Source of the DNA: Paraspadella gotoi
Taxonomy: Eukaryota; Chaetognatha
Length of the DNA stretch: 64,000 nucleotides
Direction of reading: 5' to 3'
Assembly: GCA_051294375.1 (NCBI GenBank)
Contig: CM119265.1
Span: forward strand, 8,068,772-8,132,771
The position numbers and the translations under genes are program-made. Shown here in pieces: positions 11,840-22,531 of the stretch (positions are counted from its first letter, which is position 1; each line of letters begins with the position of its first letter). The notes beneath the pieces are model-generated. The model ran no database searches and was not told where the DNA came from. It saw nothing but the letters and a program-made list of their open reading frames with translations.

Positions 11840-13033
11840 CTCTCAACTCTTTCTCAATATCCCCTCATTCCAAAACTGCTGCTGCAGCCGTTGAAAAGAT
11901 TTGAATCTGCGCGTGTGAATACAGATTTTTATAGAGGAATGAAAGAAGAGAGAGAGAGAGAGAGAGAGGAGAAGAGAGAGAGAGAGAGAATGAGAGTGAG
12001 AGTGAGGAGAGACAGAGGAACAGAGAACAGAGCATTCAAAATTTATGTATTTTTTTATTCATCTTCAAACGGCCGACTTTGGATATTAAGTGTTAAGGGT
12101 CAAACTACTAAAAAAAAGATAGCTCTGAAATTCTCGACAAGAAAAAAAAAGAGGCCGTCGAAAAAGAGAAGTGGGCGAGATATATAGAGAGGAGGAGGAG
12201 GAGATAAAGAGAGGAAGAGGAAGAGAAAGGGACAAAGGAATGTTAAGGAGATGGGCGTGAAAAATTAAGGGCGAGTGAAATTGAAGAGGAAGTATAAAGA
12301 AAAGGAAAGAATTTAAAAAGAAATATATTCATTGAATTGGAATTGAATTTTATTTTACAGATCGATTCATGGTTTATTACTATTATCATAAGTTAGTTTT
12401 AAAGATAAACCTACGTTTTCAATCCCTACCATCCGTTAATCCTAAAATCAAATCATTATTTCTTTTCCATAAACTTTGTACTACGATTTTAGTTTAAAAC
12501 TTTTTATTCTTCAGTCGATCGTCGATCGTTTACTCGTTCTTCCTTCAATCCATCCAAACTGTTTACTCGATCCGCGTATCCAGTTTCGATTACTCGAGGA
12601 CTTCTTTCGACACCCCTCCCCCCTCATCTTTTTGCTCCACCCCTGATCTTACAAATGTCAATCGCTCTCGATCCTCAACACCCTCTCCCAAACACCCCTT
12701 CCCAAACACCCCTTCCCCCTTTGCCCTCAACACCAAATCTTTCATTATGATTCTCAGTCTCGAATGTTTAGTTCCGCTCCAAATCCAAATCTCCATCGAT
12801 AACCAAATCTCGTAGATATATAACGAATCCCTGTTGATAACAAATCCCTTTTCTCCCCTTGTTAGCACAAATCTCTTTCCTTCGTCCGCGCGAGACGACG
12901 AGTCCCTTTCCCCGCACAAACAAATATCCCATTTTTATTTAAGCCTAAAAAAAAGTATTCGTTTGATTATTTTCTTTCTTTTCTCCGAATTCATTCGTCG
13001 GGTTATCCACGACCCTCTTGACGTCCATTCTCC
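10543..13033 (-). repeat. Duplicated block B, inverted copy 2 (B2)
   Basis: The reverse complement matches 4742-7443 from end to end. The right end is the complement of the B1 start, just before a short (CT)n run. The left end is the complement of the ggttacgtc region and lies just after a (CT)n run. Both ends therefore sit next to CT/GA tracts. Differences from B1 are mainly short indels, plus a deletion of roughly 15 bases near 11180-11200. Confidence 0.85.
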
Positions 13034-13048
13034 TCTCTCTCTCTCTCT

Positions 13049-14055
13049 AGGTAAATAGTATTTACAATAGATGCTGTATTGTATGCTTTTGAGGAGTGCA
13101 ACTAACGGATGTAAAATAGGTTTCTTTACATTGATAAGCAAAAAAGAAAAGTAACAAAGGCAGTTTTTTTTTAATAACGAAGGAAAGATTCTAGGCTGCA
13201 TTTAAAAAAAAATATTATACAAAGTATTAAACTTAACAAACAAAAATCATTACGTCCTAAGGTTGGTGACAAAGCTGCGGAGAGACTGTTATAGAAAACA
13301 TAAAAAATACTTCTTTTCGAGTGACACGCCGTTCTAAAATAAAATAAGTCTGCAACGCGTCATATTTTGAAAGAAAAGATAAAAACTGTAATGTTAAGGC
13401 GGAGAAGAGGATAGAAAGAAAGGGAGAAGAGGATAGAAAGAGAAAGGGAGAAGAGAATAGAAAGAAGGGAAGAGGGAGGAAAGAAAATAGTAGGTGAAAT
13501 AGCAAAATGGAACAAATGGAAAGGGAAACAATGAGGAGATCGAGTGTATTGAGTTATAAGGGGAAAGAATGATGATCGAGGGATTGTGTAATAGAAGAGG
13601 GCGTGGGGCGGAAGGGGAGTGGGGGGTGGCGGAAGAAGAGCGTTAGATTGTTGATTGCGGATGTAATGAGCGAAGGAAAAATCGTCTCAAGAACAATCAT
13701 ACATCGGACGCCGACAACACCATAGCGAGATTAATGAGAAAGTGGAGAGAAGAAGATGAGGGAGAAGAAAGAAGGAGAAAATGAAGAAGGAGACGAAGAA
13801 AATATAAAGGGGAAGGAGGAGGCATATAAAAAAAAAACATTGAAGTCTCTAGCGACCACGAGGACAAACACGATGAAGACGACAACCGAGCGAAAAATAA
13901 AAGACGACGACGATGAAGACGAAAAGTAATAAAAAAAAACGACGACGACGACGACGACGAAGACTCGGACGAAGAATAGGACTGACGAACGACGAAAACA
14001 ACAACCAGTACGACGCGATTCCTCCTCCGATTCCTTAATCGAGTCGCAATTGTGA
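13049..14055 (+). repeat. Duplicated block C, copy 1 (C1)
   Basis: This block matches 14705-15745 in direct orientation, starting at aggtaaatagtattta. Shared landmarks are the word tgctgtattgtatgc, a purine-rich run of gaagagg words, and a (gac)n triplet run near 13937-13962. Copies differ by many short indels. It holds no conserved reading frame. It ends shortly before a 25-N gap. Confidence 0.85.
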
Positions 14056-14090
14056 AGAGATAGATTGCAGAGGGAATAGTGAGACCGCCA

Positions 14091-14115
14091 NNNNNNNNNN
14101 NNNNNNNNNNNNNNN
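14091..14115. other. Assembly gap of exactly 25 N
   Basis: Second 25-N gap. It is followed by an irregular GA-rich stretch (14116-14231) that looks like a noisy (GA)n read. Confidence 0.95.
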
Positions 14116-14231
14116 GGAGAGGAGAGAGAGACGAGAGATGACGAGCAGAGACGAGTGAGAGATGAGAGGAGACGAGGAGAGATGACGTGCGGAGAGAGAG
14201 GAAAGAGGAGTCTCTAGAGATGAGCAGAAGA

Positions 14232-14703
14232 TGAGAGAGAAAGAGTTTGGGGAAAAATTATGAGCATTTCTCCAAAGGCAGCTGAGAAAGCTGCAGCGGG
14301 AGGGAAAAAATCATAGGAAGAGAAAAAAAGGAAAAAAAAAAAAAAAAAAAAACAAAACAAAAAAAAAAAAAAAAATAAGAGAAAGAAAAAAAAAAAAAAA
14401 AAGAGTAAAAAAGAGGAGGGAGGGAGGGGAAAGAAGAAGGAAAAGCAATTCTCCGCGCCATTGTTGTGCAATAAATAGAAACTAGACTCCAGCAGGACTC
14501 CGGTGCCAGGTTTCAGAAATGTATGGGTGCGGGGCGGGTGAGGAGAGATGATGGTGGGGTTAGAGGTGGTTTAAGCGTTAGAGTGGGGAGGTGGGAGGCG
14601 GATTGGGGGAGGAGAAAGAGTTGTATTGGCCGGACAAAATGCGAAAAGGGCGTCTGTAGACATTTTGAGGTCCGAAAGTTTGAAAAAAAGAAGAAAGTTT
14701 TGG
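14232..14703 (+). repeat. Duplicated block D, copy 1 (D1)
   Basis: The reverse complement of this block occurs at 16232-16625. Shared features are the ggtttaagcgttagag word, the cgtctgtagacattttg word and the cattgttgtgcaataaatag region. D1 contains long A-runs (about 14320-14402) that correspond to T-runs in D2. The A-runs are internal, so they are not a retrogene tail. Confidence 0.8.
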
Positions 14704-14704
14704 T

Positions 14705-15745
14705 AGGTAAATAGTATTTACATAGATGCTGTATTGTATGCTTGAGGAGTGCAACTAACGGATTGTAAAATAGGTTTCTTTACATTGATAAGCAAAAAAG
14801 AAAAGTAACAAAGGCAGTTTTTTTTTTTTTTAATTAACGAAGGAAAGATTTCTAGGCTGCATTTAAAAAAATATTATACAAAGTATTAAACTTAACAAAC
14901 AAAAATCATTACGTCCTAAGGTTGGTGACAAAGCTGCGGAGAGACTGTTATAGAAAAACATAAAAAATACTTCTTTTTCGAGTGACACGCGTTCTAAAAT
15001 AAAATAAGTCTGCAACGCGTCATATTTTGAAAGAAAAGATAAAAACTGTAATGTTAATAGGGTAGAAGAGGGAGAAGAGGGAAGAAAGAAAGGGAGAAGA
15101 GAAGAGAAAGAAATAGAAAGAAGGGTAAGAGGGGAGGAAAGAAAATAGTAGTGAAAATAGCAAATGGAACAAATGGAAAGGGAAACAATGAGGAGATCGA
15201 GTGTATGAGTTATAAGGGAAGATGCAATGTGATCGAGGGATTGTGTAATGTAAAGAGGGCGTGGGGCGGAAAGGGGAGTGGGGGTGGCGGAAGAAGAGCG
15301 TTAGATTGTGTATTGCGGATGTAATGAGCGAAGGAAAATCGTCTCAAGACAAATCATACATCGGACGCCGACAACATATCAGCATAATGAGGAAAGTGGC
15401 GTGGAAGAGAGAGATTGAGGGAAGATAGAAGACAGAAGGGGAGAAAATGAAGAACGGAGACCAAGAACGAATATAACAAGGCGGAAAGGTAGCGAGAGCG
15501 ATATATAAAAAAAAACATTGAGTCTCAGACGACCCACCGGAGGACAAACACGATTGAGACGACAACCGAGCGAAAATATAAAGACGACGACGATGAAGAC
15601 GAAAAGATAATAATAAAAAAAAACGACGACGACGTACGAACGACCGAAAGACTCGGACGCTAAGAATAGGACTGACGCAATCGACGAAAAACCAACAATC
15701 GACGACCGGATTCCTCCTTCGATCCTTATATCGAGTCGCACATTG
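14705..15745 (+). repeat. Duplicated block C, copy 2 (C2)
   Basis: Direct second copy of 13049-14055, starting immediately after D1. The triplet run near 15624-15640 matches the C1 triplet run but is interrupted by single-base insertions. Confidence 0.85.
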
Positions 15746-16231
15746 AAATAAATGCAGCAAGGAAATAACTCGCAACAGATTTCATCCAAACATAGAGGAA
15801 GAGAGATGCCGAGCGAGAGAGGACGAGAGAGAGGATAGCGATGACGAGAGAGAAGAGAGACGAGAAGAAGATGAGATGATACCGCATGCAGCGACGAGAG
15901 AGTAGCGAGAGGAGAGAGAGGAAAGTGGGAGAGGCGAATAAAAAATGTGGGGATGGTGGAGGCGGAGCGGCGGGTTAAATAGGAAGTAAGCGAACTGGAG
16001 CCGGTTATTTGGACCCGTGGCGGCGTTATTAATGACCGAGGGGTGAGAAAGGGATGGGCGAATCTTGTTTACTCGTGTACTGCTGAGGGAGTCCGCGAGG
16101 GATGAGAGAGAAGGAGAGACGAGATCCATGGAGCTGAGATCGAACGACGAGATACGGAGAGAGCTGCATCGGGAGACGACTGGATCGCGAGATGAGATCC
16201 CAGGAGAGACCTCGGACGAGAGCAGAGAGAT
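15746..16231. other. Single-copy GA-rich stretch between C2 and inverted D2
   Basis: The first and last parts are irregular purine-rich sequence with gacgagagag-type words, resembling a degraded (GA)n tract. The middle (15950-16070) is ordinary sequence. No gene is supported. Confidence 0.5.
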
Positions 16232-16596
16232 TACCAAATACTTTCTTCTTTTTTCAAACTTTCGACCTCAAAATGTCTACAGACGCCCTTTTCGCTTTTG
16301 TCCGCCAATCAACTCTTTCTCCACCCAATCCCCTCCCACCTCCCACTCTAACGCTTAAACCACCTCTAACCCACCTCATCTCTCCTCACCCGCCCCTCAC
16401 CCACTTCTGAACCTGGCACCGGAGTCCTGCTGGAGTCTAGTTTCTATTTATTGCACAACAATGCGCCGAGAAATTGCTTTTCCTTCTCTTTCTCCTCCCC
16501 TCCTCTTTTTTACTCTTTTTTTTTTTCCTTTTTTTCTTTCCTATATTTTTTCCTCCCCTTCTCCTTTGGAGAAATTGCTCATAATTTTCCTCCAAA

Positions 16597-16625
<29 letters not shown>
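16232..16625 (-). repeat. Duplicated block D, inverted copy 2 (D2)
   Basis: Reverse complement of 14232-14703, ending in a (CT)n tract. This repeats the arrangement seen for blocks A and B: first copy, partner, second copy, then inverted partner. Confidence 0.8.
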
Positions 16626-16637
<12 letters not shown>

Positions 16638-16658
16638 CTTCTCTCTCTCTCTCTTCTA

Positions 16659-16689
<31 letters not shown>

Positions 16690-16690
16690 G
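16600..16690 (+). repeat. (CT)n tract
   Basis: Mostly CT repeats with a few extra T or C bases. Confidence 0.9.
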
Positions 16691-18165
16691 TTCCGTTCCC
16701 CTTTTTTTTCAGTTACCTCTCACGTTCCGAGTTTCTTTGTCCGTCTTTTTTTCCTTTTTCCTTTTCTCTCAACCCCTTCCTCTTTTCTCCTTCTTTCTCC
16801 TTTCCTCCCCTTTCCTTTCTACATATTTTTTTTCGGCTCAACTGTTTTCTCTATTTTAGTTCCTCCATCTTTTTTCTTTTCCTCCGCCTTTAAAGTGTAT
16901 CTTGAGAGGCTATTCTTTGCCGAGTTTCTTTTTTCTTTTTCTTTTTTTTTTTAAAGATTCCTTTTTTTCTTCTTTTTTTTCCTCTCGTTCTTTTTTCCCT
17001 TTAAAGCTGCAATATAATTTCTAAGACTAGATCTCCGGACAACGTAGATTCTTTTCCTTTAAATCGCGTTTCCGTAACCGTACAACTTTTGCCACTCAGT
17101 TACAAATGACCACGAATGTCACTCGTTCAATCCTTTTTTGTGTCATTTGGTCCAAAGTCAGAGGTCGAGAGACCTTCGTTATTTAATGAATGGATAAATT
17201 TCATATTGTCATTATCAAAGTTTCATTGTAACACAAAGACGACAGCAAAATTGTAATCTTTCGTCTCTTAAATCGAAAAATTCATTTTCAATTCGTTGCG
17301 TTCAACTTTCCATATTATTGTAACACCGTTTCTCTCACATACGCAGTGACTGACGCCCACCCCCTCAACCTTCACCATCATTGGCGCCGTTTTTTCCGGC
17401 ATTTCGCCGTAAACACGCCCCGTAGTATCGCTTCTTCTTTTTTTGTTCTCACGCGTTCGGCTCCTTCGGTATCTTTGGGTCGCGACGTCAGCGGCGGCGG
17501 CGGCGGTTGCGGCGGCGGTTGCGGCGGCGGCGGCGGCGAAAAGTGAGGAGCGGAGACCTCGAGGATTTTTTCGCTGACGTCACGGATTTTGTCGAATCCC
17601 ACCGCGAGACGCGAAACCTCACCTTTTCCTTCATCCCTTTTCTTTTTCGTTCCTCTATTTTAACATATAATATTCTATCTCTCCTCTTTCTTTTTTCTCG
17701 CTTTGTCATTTGCCGTTCCAGATGTTTACCTCCGTTTCTTTTATCTTCTTCTTTCCTTTCCTCTATATCTTTCGCGTTCCAGACTCGAAGGTTCTTCTTC
17801 ACTTTTATCCTTTGACTTTCTCTTCTTCTTTGCTTTAATCCTCTTTTTACTCTTGCCCCCTTCGTTGTACCAACCCGGGTCTCCCTCTTATCTTTTTTCC
17901 TTCCCTTTTTCTCTCCCACTCTAACTTTTCTTTTATTTTCCTTCTTTTAATCCATTGACTTACCAATACTCACACTTCCTTTCTCTTTACTCTTCCTTCT
18001 TCCCTATTTTATCCTTTCTTCCTAATCTTTCACACTCACACACTTTCTCGCCTTCCCATCTCATTTTTCTCCTCCCTCTCCCTCCTCTTCCCCCCTCTCT
18101 CTCTCTTCTCCCTCTCTTTTTCTTCCCATTATTTCGTCCGTTGTTGATCCGCCATTTCCATTTTT
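16691..18165 (+). other. Pyrimidine-rich noncoding stretch
   Basis: For about 1.4 kb the plus strand is dominated by T and C, except for ordinary sequence around 17020-17340 and a GC-rich island at 17380-17570. Long open frames here follow from the strand bias, because stop codons need purines. No gene is supported. Confidence 0.55.
17488..17540 (+). repeat. (GGC)n-like triplet run in a GC-rich island
   Basis: Runs of ggc/gcg triplets interrupted by gttgc lie in a short CpG-rich island (about 17380-17570). All frames stay open because of the repeat. It could be part of a promoter or first exon, but nothing decides this. Confidence 0.6.
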
Positions 18166-18179
18166 TAATCGAAATTGAT

Positions 18180-18420
18180 TTGCGCGACCCGGAATGCCAC
18201 GCGTCGCTCCGCGCGACGAACGCGCGACACACGGAACGTGACGCGTGGCTTTTCCTCCTGCGTGCGGCGTGCGACCGAGTTTCGCTCATGGTCACGCGGG
18301 GCGGCCGTTGACCCGCTTTTGTTTGCGTGCTTGGTGAATCAGTGCTCGAAGCAATGCGCGCCAAGCATCAAGCGCCAAGCAGCGATCTCTCACGCGCATT
18401 TATTATCTCGTCGCCTTCTA
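18180..18420. other. CpG-rich island
   Basis: Dense cg dinucleotides (gcgcgac, cgcgtcgctccgcgcg words) stand out from AT-rich flanks. Such islands in insects often mark exons or promoters. I found no splice-bounded frame I would defend. Confidence 0.4.
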
Positions 18421-18469
18421 GTTTTTTTTTTCTCTTGTCTTGTCATTTTATATTCCTTCTGTTCTTCCT

Positions 18470-18471
18470 CT

Positions 18472-18515
<44 letters not shown>

Positions 18516-18565
18516 TCTCTCTCTCTCTCTCTTCTCTCTCCTCTCTCTCTCTTCTGCCCCTCGCA
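18470..18565 (+). repeat. Interrupted (CT)n tract
   Basis: CT repeats with occasional extra T or C. Confidence 0.9.
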
Positions 18566-18756
18566 CTCTCTCCTCCCTGTCTCCACCTCGATTTTCTTAA
18601 AAATTCTTCCGCAGAGAAATGAATTTATATTTTTTTCCCTTTTTCTCTTTTTCTTTTCTTTTGTTTGGTTGCATATTAAATTTACGCGCATTGTTCCGCC
18701 GGCGGGTGGCCTTCCTCGTCTTCTTATTCCTTTCCCTTCCTGCCCCCTTCTCTTCT

Positions 18757-18789
18757 TCCTCCTCCTCCTCCTCCTCCTCCTCCTCCTCC
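18757..18789 (+). repeat. (TCC)n microsatellite
   Basis: Eleven uninterrupted tcc triplets. Confidence 0.95.
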
Positions 18790-18837
18790 GGGCTTCACGA
18801 CCCCCCGTCGATTTTGTGAGGCGAAATCCATCCTCAT

Positions 18838-19020
18838 CAACGATTTCTCGGCGAAATGACGCCGCCTCTGCCGCCGCCGCCCCCGCTCTGTCGCAGCCGA
18901 CGCGGCGACCCCGCTGCGATCGATGCTGCAACGCGACGCCGCCTTTCCGCTTTCGTGGCGGCGACAGCAGCTGACGGCGGTGACCGCCTCGACGGTCTTC
19001 CCTCGTCTAAGTCGAGAAAG
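18838..19020 (+). other. GC-rich segment, possible exon
   Basis: A GC-rich patch rich in gcc/gcg triplets lies between T-rich flanks. Frames on both strands are open for 60-70 codons and none has clear splice borders. It could be an exon or a CpG island; I do not recognise any domain. Confidence 0.2.
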
Positions 19021-19274
19021 TCAGGTTTTTCTTTTCCTTTTTTTTTTACGATGAAATGAGAAAAATGGGAAAAATGAGTTTCTTCCCTTTTTTTAAGGGG
19101 GACGGTCAGCGGTGGTGTTGCCCAGTTGTTTTTCCTTCCACCCATTTTCCAAAACCAACGCCCTTTTTTGCGCTTCTACTTCTTTTCAAAAAAAAGTCAA
19201 AAGTCAAAAGACAAAAGTCACAAGTCTCAAGTAAAAAGTTGCTGCATAGTCTTTTGCGTCGCAGCAAAAAAAAA

Positions 19275-19374
19275 NNNNNNNNNNNNNNNNNNNNNNNNNN
19301 NNNNNNNNNNNNNNNNNNNNNNNNNNNNNNNNNNNNNNNNNNNNNNNNNNNNNNNNNNNNNNNNNNNNNNNNNN

Positions 19375-19408
<34 letters not shown>
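19275..19408 (+). repeat. (GA)n tract with 100-N gap
   Basis: The gap at 19275-19374 is followed by 34 bases of clean GA repeat, so the gap probably lies in the tract. Confidence 0.85.
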
Positions 19409-19410
<2 letters not shown>

Positions 19411-19799
19411 CTTACTTATTGCTATGGTTCTCAAATTTTCAAAATTACACGAACATTTTTCTCAGTTTTTTTTACGTTTAGTTTCATTTCAATTATTCTA
19501 ATTAAAATATCCCCAGTTCCCATTGTCCTTTAAACTAAATTGAAAATCTTATTGAAAAATCCTGGACTTTTTCTATTCACATTGTATTTTGTATTGCTAT
19601 TTATTTCATTTCATCTATGAACGCAGATACCAAATACTCGCAATCCACAACATTGCATTTTTTAGGGCATGCGAGACTCGTAATCATTCTAATTGTGATA
19701 AATTGATTAGTACACGCATAATTGCAAATCTTAACTCCGTTAGCTACGATAGCTAAGATAAAGTCTCACCTTTTGAAGGTGAGAGAAGAAACAAGAATC

Positions 19800-20045
19800 A
19801 CAGATTCCTCTCTCTCTCTCTCTCCTCTCTCTTCTCTCTCCTCTCCTCTCCTCGTCTCTTTTCTCTCTCATCTCATCTCCTCGTCTCGTTTTTTCTCTCT
19901 TTTCTCTCTCCGTTCTCTTTCTCAGTCTCTTTCTCTCTCCTCTTTCTTTCCTCTCTCTTATTCTCTTCTCTCTTTCTCTTTCTCCTCTCTCTCTCTCTCC
20001 CTCGTTATCCTTCTCTCTACTCTCTCTTCCTCTTCTCTCTTGTCC
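19800..20045 (+). repeat. Interrupted (CT)n/T-rich tract
   Basis: CT-rich plus strand with frequent phase changes and ctcg/ctcat interruptions. No gene. Confidence 0.75.
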
Positions 20046-20139
20046 GAGGTCGTCGTGGTTTTGTTGTGGGAAATTTTTTCCTCCAACGTCTGGTTCACGT
20101 GACTAAACTGGGAAAGAGTCTCAATAAATATGTCACCGA

Positions 20140-20306
20140 CTCCGCCGACGGAAGATCGGACCGCCCCAGCCGCAGGCAGAAGCGGCAGAGGGGAGAAACT
20201 GTGACATCAGCAGCCACAGCAGCTGCGGAAGAATCAACAGCAGCCGCAGCAGCAGCGAATGGGCGAAGCCAGTGTCGCAGCCGAGTTCATTCCCTCGACG
20301 TCGAGC
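20140..20306 (+). other. GC-rich segment cut by a gap, possible exon
   Basis: GC-rich sequence with agc/gca triplet runs would encode an Ala/Ser-rich stretch in one plus-strand frame (a run of alanines, then NGRSQCRSR). It is cut at 20307 by a 702-N gap. The minus strand is also open across it. I cannot choose a frame or identify a family. Confidence 0.25.
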
Positions 20307-21008
20307 NNNNNNNNNNNNNNNNNNNNNNNNNNNNNNNNNNNNNNNNNNNNNNNNNNNNNNNNNNNNNNNNNNNNNNNNNNNNNNNNNNNNNNNNNNNNNN
20401 NNNNNNNNNNNNNNNNNNNNNNNNNNNNNNNNNNNNNNNNNNNNNNNNNNNNNNNNNNNNNNNNNNNNNNNNNNNNNNNNNNNNNNNNNNNNNNNNNNNN
20501 NNNNNNNNNNNNNNNNNNNNNNNNNNNNNNNNNNNNNNNNNNNNNNNNNNNNNNNNNNNNNNNNNNNNNNNNNNNNNNNNNNNNNNNNNNNNNNNNNNNN
20601 NNNNNNNNNNNNNNNNNNNNNNNNNNNNNNNNNNNNNNNNNNNNNNNNNNNNNNNNNNNNNNNNNNNNNNNNNNNNNNNNNNNNNNNNNNNNNNNNNNNN
20701 NNNNNNNNNNNNNNNNNNNNNNNNNNNNNNNNNNNNNNNNNNNNNNNNNNNNNNNNNNNNNNNNNNNNNNNNNNNNNNNNNNNNNNNNNNNNNNNNNNNN
20801 NNNNNNNNNNNNNNNNNNNNNNNNNNNNNNNNNNNNNNNNNNNNNNNNNNNNNNNNNNNNNNNNNNNNNNNNNNNNNNNNNNNNNNNNNNNNNNNNNNNN
20901 NNNNNNNNNNNNNNNNNNNNNNNNNNNNNNNNNNNNNNNNNNNNNNNNNNNNNNNNNNNNNNNNNNNNNNNNNNNNNNNNNNNNNNNNNNNNNNNNNNNN
21001 NNNNNNNN
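20307..21008. other. Assembly gap, 702 N
   Basis: N run flanked by GC-rich sequence on the left and C-rich noncoding sequence on the right. Any gene inside is unseen. Confidence 0.95.
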
Positions 21009-21197
21009 CCCCTTGACACTCCAACCAAAGCTGCAGTCCTCCAAGTCCTCTTTATTTTCCCCATCCTCTATACCCTGCCCCTTCCTTCCTTAACCCTCCC
21101 ACCCAACTGAGCGACACCACCCCCCCTTTTTTTCCCTTAAATCGTCCTTCCGCCATCTTTATCGACGTTCTAAGATTTGCCCTTCGGCTTTTGCTCG

Positions 21198-21203
21198 TCG
21201 TTT

Positions 21204-21250
<47 letters not shown>
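21198..21250 (+). repeat. (CGT)n microsatellite
   Basis: About seventeen cgt/tcg triplets in a row, followed by interrupted copies to about 21330. Confidence 0.95.
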
Positions 21251-21251
<1 letters not shown>

Positions 21252-21753
21252 GGCTCCCCGTCGATATCTGCAATCCTCGATATCTTCGTCGTCGAGATCG
21301 TCGTTTTCGTCGTCGTCATCGTCGTCAACCTTCACGTCGGCTTCGGTGATTTTATCGCCAAGACTTTTTCGAAATCCCGAATTCGGAAATTTCACCCGAA
21401 ATCCGAACGGAGAATTTTCGGAGAGTTTAATATTTTAATAAGTTTATGAATCTTAAATTAAAATCGTGAATCATCGAATCCCGCCTTTTAAAGTTTGGGC
21501 GAGTTTGCGAAGAAATTCGTTTCCATCAACATTCAGCTTTGTCTCTGGAAAAAGGAAACCATTTCAAGCGAAAACATTAGAAACCGTTAACTTACAAAAC
21601 GATTTTGAATGAATATTCGCTACTCAAATTATAAACGTGAGATTTTAAAATATTGTCAAAAAAGTTTCGGAAAGTCGATGTAACGAAAAATTGTTCCTTT
21701 ATACCACAGAAAATACCCGTCGATAAACGATCGCGCCATTTTATTTTGGCCAG

Positions 21754-21759
<6 letters not shown>

Positions 21760-21787
<28 letters not shown>

Positions 21788-21950
21788 NNNNNNNNNNNNN
21801 NNNNNNNNNNNNNNNNNNNNNNNNNNNNNNNNNNNNNNNNNNNNNNNNNNNNNNNNNNNNNNNNNNNNNNNNNNNNNNNNNNNNNNNNNNNNNNNNNNNN
21901 NNNNNNNNNNNNNNNNNNNNNNNNNNNNNNNNNNNNNNNNNNNNNCTCTT
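21760..21950 (+). repeat. (CT)n tract with 158-N gap
   Basis: CT repeats run into the gap at 21788-21945 and resume as ctcttt. Confidence 0.85.
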
Positions 21951-22291
21951 TTTAAGCCTTCGCTCTCCACTTTTTTTCCCCTTTTCCATTTTTTCCTCTC
22001 CCTATTCGAAGCCTTGATCCCCGAATGTGTTAGGTCTCCCTTTCAATTTTTTTGTTTATGGTCAACATAATTTTTTGGTCAAAGAATTCGAGATTCCGCC
22101 GACCTCAATCCACCCCGCCCCCCGCCCCTCTCCTCCCTTCTCCCTCTCACGCATGTCAGTTGCCCAACATCGACTAAAAACTTGCACAAAGAAGAAAATA
22201 ATAATTGCATTTCTTTCTTTCTTTCTTTCTGTTTTTGACATCAATTTCGGATTATGTGGCTTCAATCCTCAAACTTCGATATTCTTAAGGA

Positions 22292-22295
<4 letters not shown>

Positions 22296-22324
<29 letters not shown>

Positions 22325-22531
22325 NNNNNNNNNNNNNNNNNNNNNNNNNNNNNNNNNNNNNNNNNNNNNNNNNNNNNNNNNNNNNNNNNNNNNNNNNNNN
22401 NNNNNNNNNNNNNNNNNNNNNNNNNNNNNNNNNNNNNNNNNNNNNNNNNNNNNNNNNNNNNNNNNNNNNNNNNNNNNNNNNNNNNNNNNNNNNNNNNNNN
22501 NNNNNNNNNNNCTCTCTCTCTCTCTCTCTTT
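22296..22531 (+). repeat. (CT)n tract with 187-N gap
   Basis: CT repeats flank the gap at 22325-22511 on both sides. Confidence 0.9.

Noticed and set aside
14320-14402. Long A-runs as a possible retrogene poly-A tail
   Set aside because: The inverted copy D2 carries the matching T-runs inside the block, and no coding sequence lies upstream.
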